This document shows positions 52,447 through 62,742 of a stretch of 64,000 nt of DNA, piece after piece. A program made the translations under genes and the position numbers. This DNA is from Rickettsia typhi. Lineage in GTDB: Bacteria > Pseudomonadota > Alphaproteobacteria > Rickettsiales > Rickettsiaceae. The stretch lies in NCBI GenBank assembly GCA_945865485.1, contig CAMBEC010000001.1, forward strand, positions 62,001 through 126,000, written 5' to 3'. Below the pieces are notes generated by a model. That model made no database searches, was not told where the DNA came from, and saw nothing but the letters and a program-made list of their open reading frames with translations. The first letter of the stretch is position 1. The number at the start of each line of letters is the position of its first letter.

Positions 52447-54504
52447 ATGTCTAAAGATGACGATCGTTCAGAGCTTGAAAAAAGGCTACAACAAGAACGT
52501 ATCAAAGAATTGGAACAAATGCGTAAGGGTAAGATTGATCTAGGTAAATTCCAAGAGGTTAATGACTCATTGGGCAACAAAGTAGTAGATCAACAATCCA
52601 ATTTTACTGCAAAAGGTAAAAAGGTATCTGGTGTTTCTGCTGGATATATCGCGACTCAATCTGGTACAGGCGAAACTTTTATCTTAAAACATTTTTATAA
52701 AAGTAATGCTGATTGTTTACTTGAACCTGATGTGGCAAAGAGAAGACAAGCTTTAGCTGATAGAAAAGATGGAGTAAGAGAACTTTTTGGCTCCACTATG
52801 TACCAATTCCTTCTATATGACAGAGCTCCAAAAGAAGAATTGGTAACTCCAGACAAGGATAATCCAAAATCATTATACGTACGATCGAAGTTTTTTAAAG
52901 ATGTTGTATCCATGGCAGACTTTAGCGGGGACTCTTCCTTTAACCCAAGCAGTAGTAGGCTTAAAAAAGTTGAAGGATTTGAAAAATTAGTCGCTTCTTG
53001 CCATATGCTTGGTGAGCTTGATTATCATGCTAATAACATCATGGTACAAACACAAAAAGATGAAAATGGTAAAGACCATTATATTTTTACTAAAATTGAC
53101 CATGGGAGATCATTGGTAGCCTTTAATCAAGATTTTGGGGCTATGATAAATAAAACAGCTGAAAGTTTTAGGTCTTTTGGCTACGATCAAGCCATTGAAG
53201 ATGGCAATTTATCATTTAACATAGATAAATTTTCTCAGTCATTAAAACAAATGGCTAGTCAATTCAGTGCAGATCAAATCGATGCAATGGTTGACCAAAA
53301 AATAGCTGAATTAAAAAAGGCTGGTTTTGACCCTAATGGCTTAACTGCTCAATATGCCTTTGGCAACGACGTTTCAAAACAAACTTCTAAACCAATTACT
53401 AGCTTTGAAGATTTAGCATCAACTTATAAAGATTTATTAAAAAAGAATCTAAGTAATATGCAAGAAATCTCAAACCAAACTGAGATTATTACCAAATTCA
53501 CAGGCGTTAGCGAAACCTTTAAAAATGGTGGGTGGCTTCAGGAGTTGGCTGAATCTCCTATCAAAGACCCTGTGGCTTATGCCGCTCATAATAACATAAA
53601 AATAGAAGGAAAGAATGCTCTACAATGGGCGTATGAAAATGATTATAAAATCAAATACACTACTACAAAAGAACAAACAACTGAAGTACAAGAAAAACAA
53701 TGGCGGAAAGGAGATAATGATAAATGGCAAGAAGTCGATGTAACTGTTTCTAGAACTCAAAAAGAAACAAAAAGTGCTGACCCACTGGCTTATATAAAGG
53801 CACTAAAAAAAGATAGACCGCTATCAAAATCTGAACTTGAGTTTGCAAGCCAAGCTGTAGAGCTTGGTTTGAAATATACAGATAATATTACTTATAAAGA
53901 TGTTCTGCCAGCACTAAAAATTGAAACAGATGCGAACGTAGTTAAAGAAATGCATAGCAAGGATACAAAAGTTTCTGAAAACACTTTAGTACCTTTGATT
54001 GATAGTTTCGTAAAAGAACATCTCACTACTAAAACTGCTTCCAAAGAAGACATGGCTAAATTTTATGATAAAGTTTTAGATACACTGAAAAAGGAAAATT
54101 ATATTACGGACAAAGAAATTCAAAATATGAAAACTCCGGCAAAAGGTGAAAAATTGTCAGACTTTGATAAAGCAGTGGAAAAAACATTAACATTAGTAAA
54201 AGCTGATACTCCAAAAATTGAAGGCTCAGATAAAATGAAATATGGAGTAGCTAATTTTTGCAAAAAAATTGGCTGCGCTAGCATATCAAATTATTTTATG
54301 AAAAAGATTTCTCCAGATAATTTAACTAAAATACATAACGCAGAAAAAGCAGTAAGCGAAAGTATAAAATTAAATGAACTACTAAAAAAACAAATAGGTA
54401 AAGAAGGGATTGGCAGCAAACGCATAGAGAATATGCAGGCTAAAGTCTCTGAAAAAATTGAAACACGAGCTCAAAAACAAAAAAAGGGAGGTGTAAGTAG
54501 ATAA
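52447..54504 (+). CDS. Large kinase-like protein, putative effector
   Basis: A 685 aa soluble, Lys-rich protein without signal or membrane segment. The N-terminal third looks like a divergent lipid- or protein-kinase domain. There is a glycine-bearing strand and Lys81 in SGTGETFILKHFYK, Glu112 and a helix RELFGSTMYQFLLY, then a catalytic loop LGELDYHANNIMVQ (Asp192, His194, Asn197) and a metal loop FTKIDHGRSLVAF (Asp218). This D-H-N then ID order is that of PI3/PI4-kinase-like folds and of bacterial effectors such as LepB or Risk1; similarity is inferred from motif order only. The C-terminal two thirds is helical and charged. There is a palindrome over its ribosome-binding site. Function is not proven. 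Confidence 0.6.
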   Translation: MSKDDDRSELEKRLQQERIKELEQMRKGKIDLGKFQEVNDSLGNKVVDQQSNFTAKGKKVSGVSAGYIATQSGTGETFILKHFYKSNADCLLEPDVAKRRQALADRKDGVRELFGSTMYQFLLYDRAPKEELVTPDKDNPKSLYVRSKFFKDVVSMADFSGDSSFNPSSSRLKKVEGFEKLVASCHMLGELDYHANNIMVQTQKDENGKDHYIFTKIDHGRSLVAFNQDFGAMINKTAESFRSFGYDQAIEDGNLSFNIDKFSQSLKQMASQFSADQIDAMVDQKIAELKKAGFDPNGLTAQYAFGNDVSKQTSKPITSFEDLASTYKDLLKKNLSNMQEISNQTEIITKFTGVSETFKNGGWLQELAESPIKDPVAYAAHNNIKIEGKNALQWAYENDYKIKYTTTKEQTTEVQEKQWRKGDNDKWQEVDVTVSRTQKETKSADPLAYIKALKKDRPLSKSELEFASQAVELGLKYTDNITYKDVLPALKIETDANVVKEMHSKDTKVSENTLVPLIDSFVKEHLTTKTASKEDMAKFYDKVLDTLKKENYITDKEIQNMKTPAKGEKLSDFDKAVEKTLTLVKADTPKIEGSDKMKYGVANFCKKIGCASISNYFMKKISPDNLTKIHNAEKAVSESIKLNELLKKQIGKEGIGSKRIENMQAKVSEKIETRAQKQKKGGVSR

Positions 54505-54567
54505 GAAAAAGAGAACTATGAAGATATCATTTTAATTTTTATTATTTAATTTATATAGGTTATCGTT

Positions 54568-55275
54568 ATGCACTCACTATTAAAAATAAAAGTAATTGCA
54601 GTTATTTTGCTACTCTCTGCAACATGCAATGCTTCGCAAATAAAATTACCTACTGATAAAAAGTTAATTTCATTCCTAAATGAGCTTTTTGATAATAATG
54701 CTGAATTTACAAAAACACATGATACAAAATTTTTTGATAAATTTCGTAATTCTCAAGCTCCACATTTAACTATAATAAAATGCTCAGATTCAAGAGTAAA
54801 CTTAGATGCCTTTGATTCGACTCCAGATAGCGATGTCTTCTCAATTAGAAATATCGGTAATCAAATTGTAACAACTGAAGGTTCGGTAGATTATGGTGTA
54901 AGAGTACTCAAAACTCCATATTTAATGGTTGTTGGCCATTCTGGCTGCGGAGCTATTGAAGCAGCACACAAAGGTGTGAAAACAAAAATTGCCGATATTG
55001 ATAGAGAACTTAGTACTATCAAACTTAATAATGACAAAACTCTTAATGATGCAATATTAACTAACGTTCACACACAAATTGACGTTGCAAAAAAGAGATA
55101 TAAGTCTCTGGTTGACTCAGGAAAACTGACAATTATTGGAGCAATATATGACTTTAATAATAATTTTGGCTTAGGTGATGGAAAAGTTATTCTGGTTAAT
55201 GTTAATGGCATAAAGGATAAAGAACTAATACGTCAAACATATAGTGCAAAAGTAAAAACCCTACAAGCAATGTAG
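54568..55275 (+). CDS. Periplasmic beta-carbonic anhydrase
   Basis: Interconverts CO2 and bicarbonate. It has a Sec signal peptide (about residues 1-22, ending CNA). The Zn ligands are Cys72, His124 and Cys127, and the catalytic Asp-Arg pair is Asp74-Arg76 in KCSDSRVNLD. The VVGHSGCGAIEA segment is typical. Most bacterial beta-CAs are cytosolic, so the export is notable and may link to acid or bicarbonate handling in a host compartment. It is followed 20 bases later by a membrane protein gene, probably co-transcribed. Confidence 0.88.
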   Translation: MHSLLKIKVIAVILLLSATCNASQIKLPTDKKLISFLNELFDNNAEFTKTHDTKFFDKFRNSQAPHLTIIKCSDSRVNLDAFDSTPDSDVFSIRNIGNQIVTTEGSVDYGVRVLKTPYLMVVGHSGCGAIEAAHKGVKTKIADIDRELSTIKLNNDKTLNDAILTNVHTQIDVAKKRYKSLVDSGKLTIIGAIYDFNNNFGLGDGKVILVNVNGIKDKELIRQTYSAKVKTLQAM

Positions 55276-55295
55276 TACTTAGAAGTTAATTAAAT

Positions 55296-56129
55296 ATGAT
55301 TGATACTATCAAAACAAGCTGGGATATTGGTTTATTTAGTTACAGGTTTCTTTTGCGAACTCCTATACTACTTATTTTACCAATTTTATCAACTTTCTGT
55401 TTTGGAGTTTGCGTTACATTATTATATAGATTGGGTAATGATGAGGTAATAAACATCATTACCTTAACTCTAATAGCTTATTATGGTTTTCTATTTTTCT
55501 ACCTCTTTTTCAGCATAGTTGCTATTGAAATGACTTATTCTTATCTACAAAATAGTCAACCCCTCTCATTAGGCCAAGGACTAAAGCTCACTTTACAAAA
55601 AATATTTACTATAATTATATGGACAATAATTAACGGAACCTTAGGCTTAATACTAAATATCACTAATAATTTACTAGACAACAACTCTGATTCATCAATA
55701 TTAGGATGGATTTTTAGTATCTTTTTAAATATAGCTTTGGGAATTGTGACATGCTTTCTTATGCCTATGATAATATTTGATCCAGCAAAAAATCGACTTT
55801 TCGTAATTAAAAAATCTGTATTGTTTTATAAAAAAGAAGATAAACAACTTGAAAATTTTCCTAAAATTATTGGAGCTGGAATGTTTAATGTTACGCTAGT
55901 TATTCCTATAGTTATATTATTCATTATAACTATAAAATTTTCACTACCTCCTTTCAGTGGAATTCTTTATTTTATTTGCGGCATTTCTTATATTTTATTT
56001 TTATATTGCTCATCTATAGCACATTACGTATTGCTAACTATACTTTATATTTTTGCTTTAGATAAATCATCATTCCCAAATCTAGATATAAATGAAGAAC
56101 TACTAAAAAAATCATTAGTTACGTTGTGA
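55296..56129 (+). CDS. Multi-span membrane protein, DUF6159-like
   Basis: A 277 aa protein with six predicted helices. It begins MIDTIKTSWDIGLFSYRFLLRTPILLILPILSTF, where an SW...L...P.LL..P pattern resembles DUF6159 proteins. Another conserved-looking stretch is TCFLMPMIIFDPAKNRLFVIKKSV. No function is known for that family. It directly follows the carbonic anhydrase gene. No catalytic motif is visible. Confidence 0.65.
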   Translation: MIDTIKTSWDIGLFSYRFLLRTPILLILPILSTFCFGVCVTLLYRLGNDEVINIITLTLIAYYGFLFFYLFFSIVAIEMTYSYLQNSQPLSLGQGLKLTLQKIFTIIIWTIINGTLGLILNITNNLLDNNSDSSILGWIFSIFLNIALGIVTCFLMPMIIFDPAKNRLFVIKKSVLFYKKEDKQLENFPKIIGAGMFNVTLVIPIVILFIITIKFSLPPFSGILYFICGISYILFLYCSSIAHYVLLTILYIFALDKSSFPNLDINEELLKKSLVTL

Positions 56130-56237
56130 GGTGCATCATTAAAATATAGAAAATATAATTAAATTCCACTCTGTATTTGCAGGGATAGTGTTGAGTAGCT
56201 TACTAAAACCTAAACTATAGAATAGATTTTATCTCAA

Positions 56238-57122
56238 TTAAAACACTAGTAAACTTAAGAAAATAGCAAACAGATAAAAAATAGAATACCAAAAAAGTTT
56301 CTTAGCATATTTGTTATTAGCATCGACAAATAATTTTATAGTATAATATATAAATCCTGCACCTAAAGTTAATGCTAGTGCCAAGTATATTTGATTAGAC
56401 ATACCTAGCAGATACGGCAATAAAGTTGTAATCACCATCAAAATACTATATAAAAAGATTTGTTTTTTGGTGTATTGGTCTCCCTTTATCACCGGCATCA
56501 TTGGTACGCCACAATCTCTATAATCCTGTACTCTAAACAAAGCTAAAGCCCACGAATGAGGTGGGGTCCACATAAAAATTATCGCAAATAAAGTAAATGA
56601 CTGCCAAGAAACCTCTCCACTCACTGCTGCCCACCCGATCATTGGAGGCAATGCTCCCGCAGCACCACCAATGACTACATTTTGAATGGAAGAACGTTTA
56701 AGCCAAATTGTATAAATAAATACATAATATAAGATGGTTATACTAAGTAAAATTGCCGATGTGATATTCACACATAAAGCCATCAAAATCACCGATAAAA
56801 CACCAGTTACGATCCCAAATGACAATGCTTCATCAGGATTTATAGCTCCTGTTATAATTGGACGTTTTTGGGTGCGCTTCATAATTGCATCTATATCACG
56901 ATCGTACCACATGTTAATTGCTGCAGCTGATCCAGCACCAATTGTTATGAATAAAATTGCAGATATTGCAATCAAAGGATGAATATTTCCTGGGGCAAGT
57001 GATAACCCACAAAAGGCTGTAAATACCACAAGAGACATAACTCGTGGCTTCATAAGAGCTAGATAGTCCTTTACTGAAGGGTCAGATGAGTCAATATGTA
57101 TTCCAGCAACAACTTTACTCAT
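56238..57122 (-). CDS. ctaB: Protoheme IX farnesyltransferase
   Basis: Converts heme b to heme o by adding a farnesyl group, for haem a of the cytochrome oxidase encoded just upstream. It belongs to the UbiA superfamily, with eight or nine helices. The Asp-rich motif [19 protein letters not shown] is diagnostic for COX10/CtaB, followed by [12 protein letters not shown]. The 294 aa length is standard. Its start lies two bases from the end of coxA, in the order coxB-coxA-ctaB usual for Rickettsia. Confidence 0.97.
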   Translation of the reverse strand: MSKVVAGIHIDSSDPSVKDYLALMKPRVMSLVVFTAFCGLSLAPGNIHPLIAISAILFITIGAGSAAAINMWYDRDIDAIMKRTQKRPIITGAINPDEALSFGIVTGVLSVILMALCVNITSAILLSITILYYVFIYTIWLKRSSIQNVVIGGAAGALPPMIGWAAVSGEVSWQSFTLFAIIFMWTPPHSWALALFRVQDYRDCGVPMMPVIKGDQYTKKQIFLYSILMVITTLLPYLLGMSNQIYLALALTLGAGFIYYTIKLFVDANNKYAKKLFWYSIFYLFAIFLSLLVF

Positions 57123-57124
57123 TA

Positions 57125-59526
<2,402 letters not shown>

Positions 59527-59918
59527 AGTTAAATTATGTAAAAATAAAATAACAGTCAGCTTTATAATACTTAAACGAACTTATCAACACTAAGTTTTTG
59601 TAAACTTCAAAGTGTTATAGCTAGCACTAAATAGATGTTAGTAAAGCACTATCAAGACAAACCTCGGGTAATTATAACTTAACTTAGACACAAACTAAAG
59701 AAATATATAGCAATGCAGCTTAATTTAGAGCTCATTCTGTATAATTAGCACAGCCCAACAATAACCAGCACAACCAAGAAAATGATAGGAATTGATGAAC
59801 CGTGTTTAATCGTGAAATTAGTTTTTAAGTAGAAAGGCTTCGATCAAAGAGTATAAGGGCAGTTATTCCTACCTACTATAACACGGTAAAAAACAACTAA
59901 CCCTTAAACAAATTTTAT
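59527..59918. other. Intergenic region, nothing recognised
   Basis: A 392-base spacer between coxB and the IalB-family gene, both on the minus strand. It is AT-rich with no open frame, tRNA or strong hairpin that I can support. The coxB promoter must lie at its left end. Confidence 0.5.
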
Positions 59919-60458
59919 CTATTTAATGTAATTTAACCCTTCTTCAAGGCCTTTTATTGATAACGGTAAAGTAAGCTGCTTACCCTCAAGATTCATAAAC
60001 GCCACTGCATTTTCAGAATTCGAAAGCAATGCTTTTAGATCAGCTTCAGAAAGAGGAACAACTGCTTGGCATCCACTTGCAATACATGTTGTATACTTGC
60101 CAGGAGCAATTAGTTTTTTAGAACTTATTATAGAAGTACCAGCTTCAATTCTTATCCCAAGTGGTAAAGTCTGAATAAGTTTTAATTCTTTTTGAGAGCC
60201 AAAATAACCAATTTGATATAAAGCCATAGGTTGTTGCGTCTTATCTTCCTGCGTAACATTAACTTGTTGATTTAACAAACACATTTCTGGAGTATTTGTT
60301 TTCTCATCAGCTGGCGTACATGAAACCATCCAATCATCAAATTTTTTACCATCCGTCTTAGCAGCCGAGGCCATATTTAGCTTTGAAAAAGCAAATACAG
60401 CAGTTACGATTAGCAACCCTATTACTACAAATGCAATTTGTTTTGTGTTTGTTTTCAT
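59919..60458 (-). CDS. Invasion-associated locus B (IalB) family protein
   Basis: Exported protein of 179 aa with a signal or anchor segment (residues 8-25) and a mature domain starting DGKKFDDWMVSC. That opening, with its Trp and paired cysteines (MVSC, EMCLL), the hydrophobic strand MALYQIGYF, LPLGIRIEAG, and CIASGCQAVVPL near residue 130 match the IalB family. In Bartonella IalB takes part in erythrocyte invasion; in most alphaproteobacteria its function is unknown. It is a single gene, with its start close to tRNA-Val. Confidence 0.88.
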   Translation of the reverse strand: MKTNTKQIAFVVIGLLIVTAVFAFSKLNMASAAKTDGKKFDDWMVSCTPADEKTNTPEMCLLNQQVNVTQEDKTQQPMALYQIGYFGSQKELKLIQTLPLGIRIEAGTSIISSKKLIAPGKYTTCIASGCQAVVPLSEADLKALLSNSENAVAFMNLEGKQLTLPLSIKGLEEGLNYIK

Positions 60459-60501
60459 ATTTACTTCAATAATGTATAAATTAAATTTTTTGACTATATA
60501 T

Positions 60502-60577
60502 TGGTGGGCGATGACAGATTCGAACTGCCGACCGTCTCGGTGTAAACGAGATGCTCTACCAGCTGAGCTAATCGCCC
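60502..60577 (-). tRNA. tRNA-Val (anticodon TAC)
   Basis: Read on the minus strand: acceptor GGGCGAT with ATCGCCC, D-arm TAGCTCAGCTGGTAGAGC, anticodon loop with TAC, T-arm CGGCAGTTCGAATCTG and encoded CCA. It has 76 bases including CCA. Confidence 0.96.
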
Positions 60578-60699
60578 TTAGACTTCACCGCGTAATATGC
60601 ACTAATTTTTTAAAAGAAGCAAGTCTTTTATCGTGAATATATTGATTGGAACGATTTTTCGTCTATCTTGTATTGAAAACCAATAAGAAGCCATAATTG

Positions 60700-62445
60700 A
60701 TGAAGAAAATTTTTAATATAATTGACGCCATAGTTGATCATAAAATATCTCTAAAAGAATTGTATTTTTCTTTAACCACATGGTTTGGTATTCTTGTGTT
60801 ATTTCTTGGTTTTACAACTAAATTTCATACTACCTTACTGCTTGCAAACTTAATAATAGCCCTTTACGTCTATCTAATAATAATACTAATCACTAACCGT
60901 ATTCTTTTTTCTGGTTTTTCAACCCTTCTATTGGCTGTTTTGTTTGATTATATAAAGCTGATAAAATGGCAATTCTTGATGCAAGAAATATCTGCAGCAG
61001 ATTTTTTCATGCTTAAGTTACTAATCAATCATGGACTGCTAAGGCTTATTTATGAGTATGCAACTAAAGAAATTTACTTAATATTTATACTTTTATTGAT
61101 TAATTTTATTCTGCTTTGGAATAAATTCGATACTTTTCTTGACAAACAACGGCTTGGAAGCAGAAACTTTTATGCATTGCGAATGGTATCTTTCGGCGTA
61201 GCAATCTTGCTAAGTTCCAAGTTATTTGAGATCGCGTTCGATAAAAAATCATATTTTCATTTAGCAATTGAATCAATAAAAAATGAAAGCAAAGACTATC
61301 CTAGAAAAATATATGGCCCTTTCGCCGATATAGTATTTACCATTCAAGACATTTATATTGAACCTAAATCGGGCAAAATTGACGAAAGCCTGATACTAGA
61401 CAAAATAGAAAAAGAGAAAAATACAATCATCACAAAACAAGATGAAATGCCTGATGTAGTGGTCATCCTCAACGAATCAGTATTTGATCCTAGCAAACTA
61501 GATTACGACTTTGCGGACGCGCTAAAATTTGCTTTTTTTCAAAAAGGAAAATACACAAAATATAGCGGAATATTGAATGTTAATACGTTTGGTGGCAGCT
61601 CCTGGATCAGTGAATATGAGATAAATACTGGCATATCACATAAGTCATTTGCCGGTCCAAGCTATATGCCCTTCATTACTCTTGTTCCACATACAAGAAA
61701 TTCTATCATGTCTCACTTAAGATCTTTAGGGTATAGAATTGAAGTTCTATATCCGGTTGATAAAAATTTCTCCTTAGCACTAGATGCTTATACAAAGCTA
61801 GGGTCTCATGAGGTTACAGACATCTACGAATATGGGTTTGAGCCAAAAAGTTGGGGTCATATACCTGACAAAATGATTGGAGATATGGTAATCGATGCCC
61901 TTGATAGAAACCCAGAAAAACCCAAATATATCTTTGCAGCAACAATGCTTAATCACGGACCACATTCAGGCTTTTTCTTAGACAATATAGGTTGTAGCCG
62001 TTCAATGAACGATCAACTATGTTCAAAACTTAATGATTACATCTCAAGGCTAACAAAAACAAACGAAGACCAAATGGATCTAATTGAAAAATTAATGAAA
62101 CGGAAAAAGAAAACTATAATTGTAAATTTTGGTGATCACTTACCATCTTTCGAGGGATTCTCAACCCAACTTAGATTTACTCGAGATATTAAGGATTATT
62201 TCAAAACCTTTTATAATGTGAATGCAAATTTTGATATTAGGGATGATTTAAACTATCCAGAACTTGACATAACTTTTATTCCTGGACTCATTCTTGATAT
62301 GGCAAAATTAAATAACGACCCTTTCTACAAAGCCAATTCATTGATGAGAAAAAATTGTAACGGTCAAATTACCCATTGCAAAAAAGATGATGATAAACTA
62401 CTCGAAAGTTATAAAAGCCTAATTGTTAAACAGCTTGGTTTTTAA
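60700..62445 (+). CDS. LTA-synthase/OpgB-like phosphoglycerol transferase, sulfatase fold
   Basis: A 581 aa membrane enzyme. Five hydrophobic segments occupy about residues 20-180, and a periplasmic alkaline-phosphatase-superfamily domain starts near residue 250 (MPDVVVILNESVFDP). The nucleophile region is NTFGGSSWISEYEINTG near residue 300, and the metal-binding His and Asp are in MLNHGPHSGFF and IVNFGDHLPSFEGF. LtaS and OpgB put phosphoglycerol on carbohydrates; in a Gram-negative cell an envelope glucan or LPS substrate is more likely. The nucleophile appears to be Ser rather than the usual Thr, which should be checked. I start at the ATG at 60700, one codon after a TTG. Confidence 0.8.
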   Translation: MKKIFNIIDAIVDHKISLKELYFSLTTWFGILVLFLGFTTKFHTTLLLANLIIALYVYLIIILITNRILFSGFSTLLLAVLFDYIKLIKWQFLMQEISAADFFMLKLLINHGLLRLIYEYATKEIYLIFILLLINFILLWNKFDTFLDKQRLGSRNFYALRMVSFGVAILLSSKLFEIAFDKKSYFHLAIESIKNESKDYPRKIYGPFADIVFTIQDIYIEPKSGKIDESLILDKIEKEKNTIITKQDEMPDVVVILNESVFDPSKLDYDFADALKFAFFQKGKYTKYSGILNVNTFGGSSWISEYEINTGISHKSFAGPSYMPFITLVPHTRNSIMSHLRSLGYRIEVLYPVDKNFSLALDAYTKLGSHEVTDIYEYGFEPKSWGHIPDKMIGDMVIDALDRNPEKPKYIFAATMLNHGPHSGFFLDNIGCSRSMNDQLCSKLNDYISRLTKTNEDQMDLIEKLMKRKKKTIIVNFGDHLPSFEGFSTQLRFTRDIKDYFKTFYNVNANFDIRDDLNYPELDITFIPGLILDMAKLNNDPFYKANSLMRKNCNGQITHCKKDDDKLLESYKSLIVKQLGF

Positions 62446-62672
62446 TATGAATTTAAGATAAACCAATCTTTGATTAAGAAAAACAAAAAGGTTCTTCCGC
62501 ATTGCCCGTGGTCTCATACAAAGGCTTTGTACCCAATACGACCTAAACAACAATCTTTAAAAAAGTAACGTCGGCTCGATATCCCAATAACGCCTCCTTT
62601 TTAGGAGCATAAAACCACGGAAAATATGGAAAAACCAATACAAAGCAATAGGGGTTGTTTTATTAAGATATC

Positions 62673-62701
62673 TTGACATATTAACAATATAAATTTATAT
62701 T
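62673..62701 (+). promoter_or_regulatory. Promoter of the right-hand ankyrin-repeat gene
   Basis: A perfect TTGACA (62673-62678), 17 bases, then TATATT (62696-62701), about 42 bases before the ATG at 62743. The rest of the 62446-62742 spacer shows nothing I recognise. Confidence 0.6.
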
Positions 62702-62742
62702 TATACAAGAATAATTAATGATAAATTTGTAAAGAAACTCAT

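Noticed and set aside
59527..59918. Small RNA or gene in the coxB upstream spacer
   Set aside because: No stable fold, promoter-terminator pair or open frame could be supported.
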